Part shown: positions 1 through 9,289 of the stretch, one piece after another
Layout of the letters: each line of letters opens with the position of its first letter
How positions within the stretch are numbered: the first letter of the stretch is position 1
The notes under the pieces: model-generated
Told to the model about the DNA's origin: nothing
Databases searched by the model: none
What the model saw: only the letters and a program-made list of their open reading frames with translations
Made by a program: the position numbers and the translations under genes
Assembly (NCBI RefSeq): GCF_000178155.2
Contig: NZ_ADKM02000008.1
Span: 1-64,000, forward strand
Source: Hominimerdicola alba 8
Lineage (GTDB): Bacteria; Bacillota; Clostridia; Oscillospirales; Ruminococcaceae
Reading direction: 5' to 3'
DNA length: 64,000 nt

Positions 1-22
1 GTTCTTGGCGGACAACTTCTTT

Positions 23-400
23 ATTATACCACATCTTTTCTCGTTTGTCAAGTCTTTTTTCAAAACTTTTTTGAGATTTTTTTCAGAAGCTCTTTCTTAG
101 CTTTCGTGCGGCATTTTCTATCATACCACATTTTCTTCATTTTGTCAAGTACTTTTCAGAACTTTTTTGAAGAATTTTTTCTTACTAAGTTTTCGCTTTC
201 GTGCGGTACTTTTTAGTATATCACATTTTGTCGCTTTTGTCAAGCCCTTTTGTGATATTTTTTACTGTCCGCTTTTTTGCCCTTTCCGCAAAATTCTGTA
301 CTCTCGCCTGAGGTCTTCTTTCCGCTTTCTTCGGGCTTCTTTGAGGTGTTCCCCTCGCTGACAGCTTAATTATTATAGCACGTTATATCCCTTTTGTCAA
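23..400 (-). promoter_or_regulatory. Four tandem sigma-A promoters, probably of an rRNA operon lying left of the window
   Basis: Read on the minus strand there are four -35/-10 pairs: TTGACA at 46-51 with TATAAT at 23-28; TTGACA at 143-148 with TATGAT at 120-125; TTGACA at 238-243 with TATACT at 215-220; TTGACA at 395-400 with TATAAT at 372-377. Every spacer is exactly 17 bases. A- and T-rich tracts lie upstream of each -35 (UP-element-like). Copies 2 and 3 are followed by the shared downstream sequence CCGCACGAAAGC. Transcription runs leftwards off the window. Stacked perfect promoters of this kind are typical of rRNA operons; the rRNA itself is not in view, so that assignment is inference. 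Confidence 0.85.
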
Positions 401-530
401 GTAAAAGAATTTAAACAATCCAATTAAAATTATATGCAAATTAACCACATTATATACTTTTTAATTAACCATGAATAATCTTCACATTTGAGGTTAATAC
501 TAACACCATATAAATCATCGGAGGTCAAAT

Positions 531-1208
531 ATGAGATCGGACGCAAAATATATCTGGAAATTTACCGCACTTATCCTTACTATCCTGCTGTTTGCCTTTA
601 TTATCAGCAGAATAGTCCCCCGCGAACAGCAGACCGTTTCTTCTATAGGTTCTTACGGTACCGAAGTGCGCGCCATACAGGAGAAATTAAAAGAACGCGG
701 TCTGTTCAACTCAAATGTAACAGGTTACTATGGTGAGATCACCCGAAATGCTGTGCTCGCTTTTCAGAAACAACAGGGCATTTCTCAGACGGGAACTGCG
801 GGACCTGTCACGCTCAAGGCTTTGGGGATATCTATCGGTTCAGTGCCAGCCGCTACTGAAGCTAATGTAAATCTGCTGGCGCGTATCATATCAGCTGAAG
901 CAAGGGGCGAACCTTATGCGGGTCAGGTCGCTGTCGGCGCAGTCATACTCAACCGCATAGAACACCCATCTTTTCCTGATACCCTTGCGGGTGTCATATA
1001 TCAGGACGGTGCATTTACTGCAATAGTAGACGGACAATTTGATCAGCCCGTTTCCTCTTCTGCCTACAATGCCGCCCGCGATGCACTCAACGGCTGGGAT
1101 CCTACAGGCGGTTGCATATACTATTTTAATCCCAAAAAAACTTTCAACAAATTCATGTGGTCACGGCAGACAGTCACCGTCATTGGTGACCACAGGTTCT
1201 GCATGTGA
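531..1208 (+). CDS. sleB: Membrane-anchored spore-cortex-lytic-type cell wall hydrolase (SleB family)
   Basis: 225 residues. A transmembrane or uncleaved signal segment spans about 9-28, a peptidoglycan_binding_1 repeat about 42-100, and a SleB/CwlJ Hydrolase_2 domain about 112-225. Glu123, in the conserved ISAEARGE motif, is the expected catalytic acid of this lytic transglycosylase-like fold. The start is supported by GGAGG seven bases before the ATG. SleB homologues hydrolyse cortex peptidoglycan at germination, but the same architecture occurs in vegetative wall enzymes of Clostridia, and no YpeB partner is adjacent. It stands alone and ends in a strong terminator. A vegetative wall-remodelling role is an equally good reading. 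Confidence 0.85.
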   Translation: MRSDAKYIWKFTALILTILLFAFIISRIVPREQQTVSSIGSYGTEVRAIQEKLKERGLFNSNVTGYYGEITRNAVLAFQKQQGISQTGTAGPVTLKALGISIGSVPAATEANVNLLARIISAEARGEPYAGQVAVGAVILNRIEHPSFPDTLAGVIYQDGAFTAIVDGQFDQPVSSSAYNAARDALNGWDPTGGCIYYFNPKKTFNKFMWSRQTVTVIGDHRFCM

Positions 1209-1226
1209 CAGTGCCGACCATTACGC

Positions 1227-1260
1227 AAAAAAGCCCTGCGTTTTCGCAAGGCTTTTTTTC
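1227..1260. terminator. Bidirectional intrinsic terminator between sleB and a small membrane gene
   Basis: A GC stem around a TTTT loop (AGCCCTGCG / CGCAAGGCT) is flanked by an A-run on the left and a T-run on the right, so it can end the convergent transcripts from both sides. Confidence 0.85.
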
Positions 1261-1272
1261 ATTATTATTTTC

Positions 1273-1500
1273 TCACAGATAACTCTCTCCGTCATTATCT
1301 TCCGTAAAGTCAGCGCAGTTATAGAACTTTGCACTTATGAGTGCGCCTAATATCACCTCAGCTGAACCCAGCAGTGCGCTCACCCATATCAATTCTGTGC
1401 TGAGCATTATGAACATTGCGATTATCGGGAGCATTATCCCTGTCAGCACCAGCACAGCTGTTAGTTTCCTTGCCTTTTTCTCATCCATTCTTTTCTCCAT
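1273..1500 (-). CDS. Small two-helix membrane protein of unknown function
   Basis: 75 residues from the preferred ATG at 1498-1500. GGAG lies nine bases before this ATG, whereas an ATG three codons earlier would overlap the ribosome site. Residues about 13-35 and 38-58 are hydrophobic helices; the N-terminus is Lys-rich and the C-terminal tail acidic (TEDNDGES). It lies downstream of the ECF sigma/anti-sigma pair on the same strand, separated by about 90 bases that include a CCCC/GGGG hairpin at 1538-1558, so it may be a weakly coupled third gene of that operon. No family recognised. Confidence 0.6.
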   Translation of the reverse strand: MEKRMDEKKARKLTAVLVLTGIMLPIIAMFIMLSTELIWVSALLGSAEVILGALISAKFYNCADFTEDNDGESYL

Positions 1501-1591
1501 CTCGGTCATCTCCGTTTTCTTTCTGATTTTCCCCCGCTCCCCGCACTGTACGGGGAGTTTTCTGTATATTGGAGGTCTTTATTATCTTTCT

Positions 1592-3370
1592 TTATGCGCG
1601 GTCGTTTACATCGACCTTGAAGTTTACTCTGAACAGACCTGTTTCTGTCTTGCCCTGATAATCGATCTCCTTGAGTTCAAGGGTCGCCTCAGGCGTTTCA
1701 TCCACACCGCTGAGGTCAATATCACAGTAACAGCCACAAGTTACTCTCATTCGTGTAGGGTCATCATTGTCTATCCAACTCATTCCGACATTTGCATCAC
1801 TTGCTGATGTCGCTTTCATCAGCGGATCAAGATCTCCGTATACGACGTTCATATAATCTATCGGGTCAAATTCTATATCGCTTATATTTTTAAACTCACT
1901 TCCGTCTTTTTTGGTAATGCCCAGTTCAACGGTATATATAATAAATTCTGGGTCATATCTCAGTGAAACAAGTTCGATATTGTAGTCCTCAAAACCCTCA
2001 ATTACCTGACCTTTGTCACTTACTTTCAACTCATATTCAGGTGAGTATTCGTCGTTATATTCGTCTTCGCTTGAAATTTCTCCATTGGATACCTCAACTA
2101 CCAGACCATAAAAGCTGTCATCGTTGGTAACAGTGTCACCATTGAAATAACTCATGCCTTTCAGATCGCCTTTCTTAAAGAGTTCTCCCCTTGAGTTAGG
2201 AACTTCATGTATCCTCAGTTCAACATCATGGTACGCACACCAGTTCTTTACAAAATCCAGTTCGTTAGCATTTTTTCTGCTGCTCAGTGCGCTCTTGAAA
2301 TAGTCATCGATATCGTGTTCATACAGACCGTTCTCATATTCAGCATACGGTATATAATTGCCTTCATTCACAGGATGCCCCGGCTGGTCTGCATTAACAT
2401 ACCTTTTCAGCCTGTTGTCCCATTCAAATACTGTTGAAGGTTCAACAAGTTCCAGTGAGAACTCCCCTGTTTCACTCTGAACACCGTTTTTCGCCAAAAC
2501 GAAAATCTTATCTCCGTCATTGATAGCTTTAGCACTGTCGGTTACAGGGCGCATTATCCTGACTTCATCAAATGCCACGCCGAGCGTATTCTTGAACACA
2601 GGGCAGTTTCCGTTTCCGTCGCCCTTAGTATTGCAGAGGTAAACATTATAAAGCTGACCATTTATTTCTTCGGTGGTACTGCTCATAACTATAGCTTCAC
2701 CGATAAAATCCGATCCATCTATCAGTCTTACAGCGTCGGCACTAGCTTCATCCAGCCATAGATTTCTGTTAATGTCAAGTTCGTCGATAGGTGCGATCTT
2801 AGTAAGTTCGACCGCTTTTTTCTCAGCCTGACTTTCGACCGACTTGCTGTCAGCAGCCTTGCTGCTCTCTGATTTGCTTTCATCGACCTTGCTACTCTCT
2901 GATTTGCTGTCTTTTTTATTTTTGTCTTCTTTCTTATTGTTATCTGCCTTGCTGTCATCTGTTCCGTTGTCATCAACACCATGATCGTCTGTTGTCTTTG
3001 TATCTGTTTCTGTGATGTTTTCAGCTGTGCTGTCTTCTGCATCTGTAGCAACTGATGCGCCTGTCGATCTCGGAGAGATATCGGGTTTGCCGCTCATGTG
3101 GTTTGCCGCTAAAAGTCCGCCGCCTACCACCAGTACTGCACACGCCGCCGCTATCAGACCGCCCTTGCTGCTTCTTATCCTTGCTGTGTTGTTCATAATC
3201 ATTGTTTTGTCCTCCCGTTTATCTGTCTGTTTGTCTTTTTTATCGTGTGTCTTGTCATCTCTGCGAGAGATATCTTCCGCACTGTCTTTCTCCGCAGCTG
3301 CGATTATCTCATCGAATATTCTCTTTCTGTTCTCATTGCCGTATTTTTTTATTCCGTCTGAAAAACGCAT
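1592..3370 (-). CDS. Large membrane-anchored partner (putative anti-sigma factor) of the ECF sigma factor
   Basis: 592 residues using the ATG at 3368-3370, placed nine bases after AGGAGG; a GTG three codons upstream touches the ribosome site. The N-terminal ~70 residues are charged and cytoplasmic and begin with a short helical segment (KYGNENRKRIFDEI). A single transmembrane helix lies about 72-92. Then comes a low-complexity Lys/Asp/Ser/Glu linker (about 105-190) with repeated SKSESSK-type motifs, followed by a ~400-residue extracellular region of unknown fold. It overlaps the end of the sigma gene by 38 bases, the usual arrangement for a sigma/anti-sigma pair. The topology (short inside, one helix, long outside) fits a sensor that releases sigma on an envelope signal. 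I recognise no zinc anti-sigma motif or named C-terminal domain. Confidence 0.7.
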   Translation of the reverse strand: MRFSDGIKKYGNENRKRIFDEIIAAAEKDSAEDISRRDDKTHDKKDKQTDKREDKTMIMNNTARIRSSKGGLIAAACAVLVVGGGLLAANHMSGKPDISPRSTGASVATDAEDSTAENITETDTKTTDDHGVDDNGTDDSKADNNKKEDKNKKDSKSESSKVDESKSESSKAADSKSVESQAEKKAVELTKIAPIDELDINRNLWLDEASADAVRLIDGSDFIGEAIVMSSTTEEINGQLYNVYLCNTKGDGNGNCPVFKNTLGVAFDEVRIMRPVTDSAKAINDGDKIFVLAKNGVQSETGEFSLELVEPSTVFEWDNRLKRYVNADQPGHPVNEGNYIPYAEYENGLYEHDIDDYFKSALSSRKNANELDFVKNWCAYHDVELRIHEVPNSRGELFKKGDLKGMSYFNGDTVTNDDSFYGLVVEVSNGEISSEDEYNDEYSPEYELKVSDKGQVIEGFEDYNIELVSLRYDPEFIIYTVELGITKKDGSEFKNISDIEFDPIDYMNVVYGDLDPLMKATSASDANVGMSWIDNDDPTRMRVTCGCYCDIDLSGVDETPEATLELKEIDYQGKTETGLFRVNFKVDVNDRA

Positions 3371-3878
3371 ATCTCTCACCCTCCTTTATCTCTTTTTTGA
3401 GCTTTTTCAAAGTACGGTACAATTTTGACTTGACCGTACTTTCCGCCAGCCCGAGCGTGTTTGCTGTCTTTTCGATAGTGTAGTCATGTCCGAAATGCAG
3501 CAGGAATATCTTGTAGGTCGTTTCGTCCATATCTTTCAGACAGCTGAGTATCTCTTCGTATGTAAAGCTGTCATCATTTTCAAGCATGTTCAGCGCCCTT
3601 TCATCGACTATCTCAACGCCGCCGTCGATACTGTCAGCGTCTTTCCTGCGCGAGTAGTAGTCAGCAAGACCATGCTTTGCCATTCTAAGCAGATAATGCT
3701 TAGGGTCGAGCACCCTGTCGCCCGAAAGCATTTGCTTATAAAAAGCAAGGTAGACACTTTGCAGAATGTCCTCGGCTGTTTCCCGAGAGTCGGATTTTAT
3801 AATAAGGAATTTGTATATGTAGTCATAGGTGCTGTTGTATATCTGCTCAAAGCGTTCTCTGACTTCCTTTTCGTTCAT
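3333..3878 (-). CDS. ECF-type RNA polymerase sigma factor
   Basis: 181 residues. Region 2 is about 10-75 (DYIYKFLIIKSDSRETAEDI then LQSVYLAFYKQM) and region 4 about 105-165, with the helix-turn-helix IEKTANTLGLAESTVKSKLYR. The size and lack of regions 1 and 3 place it in the ECF group. The start follows a purine-rich AAAGGAGGCG site. It is translationally coupled to the downstream membrane protein. Upstream lies an array of five tandem repeats, each with a TGAAAC and a CGTC- or TGTC-type box 17 bases apart, which is the expected promoter form for ECF factors and suggests strong autoregulation. The ECF subgroup was not assigned. Confidence 0.88.
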   Translation of the reverse strand: MNEKEVRERFEQIYNSTYDYIYKFLIIKSDSRETAEDILQSVYLAFYKQMLSGDRVLDPKHYLLRMAKHGLADYYSRRKDADSIDGGVEIVDERALNMLENDDSFTYEEILSCLKDMDETTYKIFLLHFGHDYTIEKTANTLGLAESTVKSKLYRTLKKLKKEIKEGERYAFFRRNKKIRQ

Positions 3879-4010
3879 GGCTTTATCGCCTCCTTTCTGA
3901 AAGGCTTTTGTCCTTTCTTACCGCAAGACCGTTCCGTTTGGTAAATAATTTCACTTTACACATATTTATTGGAGAAAATGATGGTCTTGTCTTACGGTGT
4001 TTTTTGCCTC

Positions 4011-4400
4011 TCTAACCTAATAGACGGCTGAAGTTTCAAAAAAGTTTCACTACAAAAAAAATTTTTTTGAGTTTTTTCTCGGAACTTGTTTTTTGCCATT
4101 CTGACCTAATAGACAGTCGATTTTCAAAAAAAGTTTCACTTCAAAAAAATTTTTTTGAGTTTTTTCTCGGAACTTGTTTTTTGCCATTCTGACCTAATAG
4201 ACAGTCGATTTTCAAAAAAAGTTTCACTTTCAAAAAAATTTTTTTGAGTTTTTTCTCGGAATTTTTTTGCCATTCTGACCTAATAGACAGTCGATTTTCA
4301 AAAAAAGTTTCACTTCAAAAAATTTTTTGAGTTTTTTCTCGGAACTTGTTTCTTGCCATTCTGACCTAATAGACAGTCGATTTTCAAGAAAAGTTTCAAT
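4011..4400. repeat. Tandem 86-89 bp direct repeats, about 4.5 copies
   Basis: Successive copies of a unit starting at TCTGACCTAATAGACAG recur at intervals of 89, 88, 86 and 86 bases. Units 2-5 are nearly identical; the gene-proximal unit has diverged (TCTAACC, GACGGCTG). The whole unit is repeated, including A/T tracts and the CTCGGAACTTG segment, and the copies carry the ECF-type promoters. The rest of the 3879-4592 gap holds only the MATE promoter at its right end. Confidence 0.9.
4021..4398 (-). promoter_or_regulatory. Five tandem ECF-type promoters upstream of the ECF sigma gene
   Basis: On the minus strand the pairs are: TGAAAC 4044-4049 with CGTCTA 4021-4026; TGAAAC 4133-4138 with TGTCTA 4110-4115; TGAAAC 4221-4226 with TGTCTA 4198-4203; TGAAAC 4307-4312 with TGTCTA 4284-4289; TGAAAC 4393-4398 with TGTCTA 4370-4375. 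Every spacer is exactly 17 bases. The unit nearest the gene carries the best -10 (CGTC). The boxes resemble the TGAAAC...CGTC pattern known for Bacillus SigX/SigW-class factors. AAAAAAATTTTTTT tracts lie upstream of most -35 boxes and may bend DNA or act as UP elements. That the neighbouring sigma factor reads these promoters is inference. Confidence 0.7.
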
Positions 4401-4511
4401 CCGCAAAAATTTTTTTTGTAATATAATATGACAGCACTCCATCGGACAGGGCATTATTGGCGAAACTCCGCTATAAATGTCGGAAAAATTGCCGTTTGTG
4501 CAAAAGTGAGT

Positions 4512-4540
4512 TTGACAAATCCCGAAAAATGGAGTATAAT
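4512..4540 (+). promoter_or_regulatory. Sigma-A promoter of MATE exporter 1
   Basis: TTGACA at 4512-4517 and TATAAT at 4535-4540 with a 17-base spacer, about 50 bases before the coding start. A short reading frame (ATG at 4574, 18 codons, stop at 4628-4630) overlaps the MATE start in another frame and could act as a leader peptide. Confidence 0.8.
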
Positions 4541-4592
4541 ACCATGTGTTGTTTATTTAATATAAGGAAATAAATGAAAGAGGTAAGGAAAG

Positions 4593-5981
4593 TTGAGTTC
4601 AATAACAGAAAAAAATCCTCTTGGGTATGAACGCATACCATCGTTGCTGAGGAAATTTGCTGTTCCCAGTATCATTGCTATGCTTGTCAGCTCCTTATAT
4701 AATGTGGTTGACCAGATATTCATCGGACAAGGCGTTGGTATGCTGGGCAATGCGGCGACCAACGCGGCGTTCCCGCTGACTACTATCTGCATGGCGATAA
4801 CGCTGACCATCGGCATCGGTACCGCTTCGCGGTATTCGCTGTATCTCGGTCAGGGGCAGGAAGAACGCGCCGCACAGACCGTTGGCTGCGGCATCTGCAT
4901 GATGGTGCTTTTCGGCACTGTTTATGCGGTCATAACCGAGATATACTTAAAGCAGATGTTAGTGGCTTTCGGCGCAATAGATAAAGTCCTGCCCTACGCG
5001 GTCGAATACACGCGGATAACCGCCATCGGCATGCCTTTCATCGTCATCATGAACGGCATGAGCAATCTTGCCCGCGCTGACGGCAGCCCCACCTATTCGA
5101 TGACCACCATGATAATAGGTGCAGTCATCAACACAATACTCGACCCCATATTCATTTTCGGCTTCAAATGGGGCGTTGCAGGTGCGGCTTTGGCGACTGT
5201 CATCGGACAGGTCATCTCTTGTGTGTACGCATTTATGTACATAAAGAGATTGAAGCGCATCACTCTCAGGCGTGAGCATCTGCGTGTCACCCCTAAAGAA
5301 ATGCTTACCACCGCCGCGATGGGTATGAGCAACGGTCTGACACAGGTAGCTATCACACTGGTGCAGATAGTTATGAACCGTTCGCTGGTAAAGTACGGCG
5401 AACTGAGCGAATACGGCTCAGCGATACCTCTGGCGGCAAGCGGCATAGTAATGAAAGTTAACTCGATAGTGCTGGCGGTGATAATCGGTATCACACAGGG
5501 CATGCAGCCGATAGTCGGCTTCAACTACGGTGCGAAACAATATGACCGCGTGCGCGAGGTCTACAAGCTGGCGATAAAGTGCGAACTCGCCATTACACTT
5601 GTGGCTTTCGCAGTGTTCCAGATTTTCCCTCAGCAGGTGCTTTCGATATTCGGTTCTGACGAAGTCGACCAGACGCTTTATTTTGACTTTGCGGTGAAGT
5701 TCATGCGCACTTTCCTGATGCTTCTGCCGCTGACAGGCGTTCAGATGATCTCATCGAACTTCTTTGCCGCCATCGGCAAACCGCTGAAAGGCGCGGTGCT
5801 GTCATTGACAAGACAGGTATTGTTCCTGATACCGCTTGTGCTGATACTTTCATATGTGTTCGGGCTGACAGGCATAATGGCTGCCGCCCCCATCTCAGAC
5901 CTCACTGCTTTCGCGCTTGTAATGGTGTTCATCGTAAGAGAGATGAACAACATGAAAAAACAGTCGGAAATATCTACATAA
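4593..5981 (+). CDS. MATE family multidrug/metabolite exporter (1)
   Basis: 462 residues, about 12 hydrophobic helices, in the usual size range for MATE transporters, which export cationic or amphipathic compounds using Na+ or H+ gradients. Family signatures include the N-terminal PSIIAMLVSSLYNVVDQIFIG stretch and the second-half GMQPIVGFNYGAKQYDRV motif. The start appears to be TTG at 4593, preceded by AAGGAAAG; the only nearby ATG (4574) is out of frame and stops after 18 codons. Monocistronic, with its own promoter and terminator. It is one of three MATE genes in 35 kb; substrate unknown. Confidence 0.9.
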   Translation: MSSITEKNPLGYERIPSLLRKFAVPSIIAMLVSSLYNVVDQIFIGQGVGMLGNAATNAAFPLTTICMAITLTIGIGTASRYSLYLGQGQEERAAQTVGCGICMMVLFGTVYAVITEIYLKQMLVAFGAIDKVLPYAVEYTRITAIGMPFIVIMNGMSNLARADGSPTYSMTTMIIGAVINTILDPIFIFGFKWGVAGAALATVIGQVISCVYAFMYIKRLKRITLRREHLRVTPKEMLTTAAMGMSNGLTQVAITLVQIVMNRSLVKYGELSEYGSAIPLAASGIVMKVNSIVLAVIIGITQGMQPIVGFNYGAKQYDRVREVYKLAIKCELAITLVAFAVFQIFPQQVLSIFGSDEVDQTLYFDFAVKFMRTFLMLLPLTGVQMISSNFFAAIGKPLKGAVLSLTRQVLFLIPLVLILSYVFGLTGIMAAAPISDLTAFALVMVFIVREMNNMKKQSEIST

Positions 5982-5984
5982 ACA

Positions 5985-6024
5985 AAGACCGCAGCGACAG
6001 TTTTGATACCGTCGCTGCGGTCTT
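5985..6024. terminator. Strong terminator between MATE 1 and the ubiquitin-fusion gene
   Basis: A perfect 14-base stem (AAGACCGCAGCGAC / GTCGCTGCGGTCTT) with a 12-base loop, flanked by T-rich sequence on the right and an A-rich run on the left; it can serve both convergent genes. Confidence 0.85.
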
Positions 6025-6069
6025 ATTTACAGATCAGAAAACTGTTATATCTTGTTCTTCGTAACCGAT

Positions 6070-8067
<1,998 letters not shown>

Positions 8068-8155
8068 TTACCGCATCATTTTCGGCAGAACGAATTTGCA
8101 TTGTTTTTTGTTTTAATTATTGTGAATTTTTTATGCAATGTCATTGTTTGTTAGC

Positions 8156-8184
8156 ATTATATCATATATCTACATAAATTTCAA
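8156..8184 (-). promoter_or_regulatory. Promoter of the ubiquitin-fusion gene
   Basis: Minus strand TTGAAA (8179-8184) and TATAAT (8156-8161) with a 17-base spacer. The start site would lie near 8149, giving an A/T-rich leader of about 140 bases before the ATG. Confidence 0.7.
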
Positions 8185-8248
8185 GTGATTTTGTAGTTTT
8201 TTATTTAATTAACATATATAATTTTTGTTGCAATTGCCGATCGTTTTC

Positions 8249-8944
8249 TTATTCAAGCCGTTCGCGCAGTTTTTCAAGCGCACGCTTTTCTATACGCGAA
8301 ACGTATGAACGCGATATGCACAGCTTTTCGGAAACTTCCCGCTGTGTCAGCGCACTGCCGCCGTACAGTCCGTAGCGCATCACCACCACTTCCCTCTCGC
8401 GGTCATCAAGACAGTCACCCAATATGCCATAGAGTTGTTCGGCACGCATAAGAAGTTCTATCCTGTCAGCCACATCTTCGCCGTCTGTCAGCAAGTCCAT
8501 CAGACAAAGACTGTTGCCGTCCTTGTCAGACTGTGCAGGTTCTTCAATGGAAACATCTGATGCAGACTTTTTCAGCGCCCTGAAGTGCATGAGTATCTCG
8601 TTCTCGACACATCTGCTCCCGTATGTCGCGAACCTTGTGCCTTTTGTGTAGTCAAAAGTCTGCACCGCCTTGATAAGCCCTATCGTTCCGATTGATATAA
8701 GGTCATCCTGGTCTGATGCGGCGGCGTAATACTTTTTGATGATATGCGCCACAAGCCTCAGATTATGGCTGATAAGCCTGTCGCGTGCCGATTTGTCGCC
8801 CTGCGCCATCTTCTCAAAGCAGTCACGCTCTTCCGATGCGCCGAGCGGTCGCGGGAAAACGGTGTGCCCGTCAAAATGCAGTCCAAAAAACAACCCCGCC
8901 GCGCAGAGTTTCTGCATAAGCTGAAATATCTGTGTGAACATCAT
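8249..8944 (-). CDS. sigK: Sporulation sigma factor SigK (late mother-cell sigma)
   Basis: 231 residues, starting at the first of two adjacent ATGs (8942-8944), which follows AAAGG; an upstream in-frame start lacks a ribosome site. Residues 1-25 are hydrophobic, like the pro-sequence of pro-sigma-K. They are followed by FPRPL and SEE, then region 2 (HNLRLVAHIIKKY, DLISIGTIGLIKAVQTFDY, FATYGSRCVENEILMHFRAL) and region 4 (DDREREVVVMRYGL, LCISRSYVSRIEKRALEKL), all close to Bacillus SigK. The gene is uninterrupted (no skin element). In sporulating Firmicutes SigK directs coat and late mother-cell genes after cleavage by SpoIVFB. The first 27 coding bases and the whole upstream region recur at 19.6 kb. 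Confidence 0.92.
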   Translation of the reverse strand: MMFTQIFQLMQKLCAAGLFFGLHFDGHTVFPRPLGASEERDCFEKMAQGDKSARDRLISHNLRLVAHIIKKYYAAASDQDDLISIGTIGLIKAVQTFDYTKGTRFATYGSRCVENEILMHFRALKKSASDVSIEEPAQSDKDGNSLCLMDLLTDGEDVADRIELLMRAEQLYGILGDCLDDREREVVVMRYGLYGGSALTQREVSEKLCISRSYVSRIEKRALEKLRERLE

Positions 8945-8975
8945 ATCATCGCCTTTCCTTAATACTGATATAATA

Positions 8976-8995
8976 TATGTGTACAAATGCTTGTA
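8976..8995. promoter_or_regulatory. Inverted repeat upstream of sigK
   Basis: GTACAA-ATGC-TTGTAC forms a short perfect inverted repeat about 35 bases before the sigK start, next to a CATATATT sequence on the minus strand that is a poor but possible SigE-type -10. A regulator or sporulation promoter here is only a suggestion. Confidence 0.3.
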
Positions 8996-9003
8996 CTATT
9001 CAC

Positions 9004-9042
9004 AAAAAAGCTGTGCGACCGCTTTGGTCACACAGCTTTTTC
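9004..9042. terminator. Terminator-type hairpin between divergent genes
   Basis: AAAAAGCTGTGCGACC and GGTCACACAGCTTTTT make a long stem with A- and T-runs on both sides. No gene ends here: sigK and the LysR gene are divergent. The same hairpin is present in the duplicated copy at about 19.71 kb, where it does lie after a minus-strand operon. Confidence 0.7.
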
Positions 9043-9046
9043 ATAC

Positions 9047-9171
9047 GTGGTTATCCCGCTGACACACCACAAAAACGGCGGTTTAACAGAACTTAAGGTG
9101 GTTGGCGTATGGGCGCTCAATTATCCTTTTGTTTACAGCATTTTCAGCTGGTGCGCTAAAGGGATAGTCAT
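9047..9171 (-). repeat. Dispersed palindromic element, copy A
   Basis: One end is GTGGTTATCCC followed by GCTGACACACCAC; the other, read inwards, is ATGACTATCCC followed by TTTAGCGCACC. These form imperfect terminal inverted repeats. The interior shares CTTAAGGTGGTTGGCGTAT and GGCGCTCAATTATCCTTTTG with the other copies. 125 bp, no coding capacity. Confidence 0.85.
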
Positions 9172-9187
9172 AATTTAATATATATTC

Positions 9188-9228
9188 ATACTAATCATAT
9201 TGTATTAGTATATTTTTTGCGTTATAAT
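9188..9228 (+). promoter_or_regulatory. Promoter and putative operator of the LysR gene
   Basis: TTGTAT (9200-9205) and TATAAT (9223-9228) with a 17-base spacer. A perfect inverted repeat ATACTAAT-N8-ATTAGTAT (9188-9211) overlaps the -35 box; it has the symmetry expected of a LysR-type site and would suit autorepression. Confidence 0.65.
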
Positions 9229-9289
9229 ATACTCATGAAAATGCAATTAAAATTAATTCTTATGATTGTTTTGCGAGGTGCTTTATTTT

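Noticed and set aside
167-361. 64-codon plus-strand frame in the first 400 bases
   Set aside because: It is low-complexity Phe/Ser/Leu read through the minus-strand promoter block and has no ribosome site.
4011-4400. Possible CRISPR array in the 86-89 bp repeats
   Set aside because: The entire unit is repeated with no unique spacers, and no cas genes are nearby; the repeats carry promoter boxes.
4230-4454. 74-codon minus-strand frame inside the ECF promoter repeats
   Set aside because: It consists of repeated Lys/Phe/Leu peptides that follow the DNA repeat period and has no supporting context.
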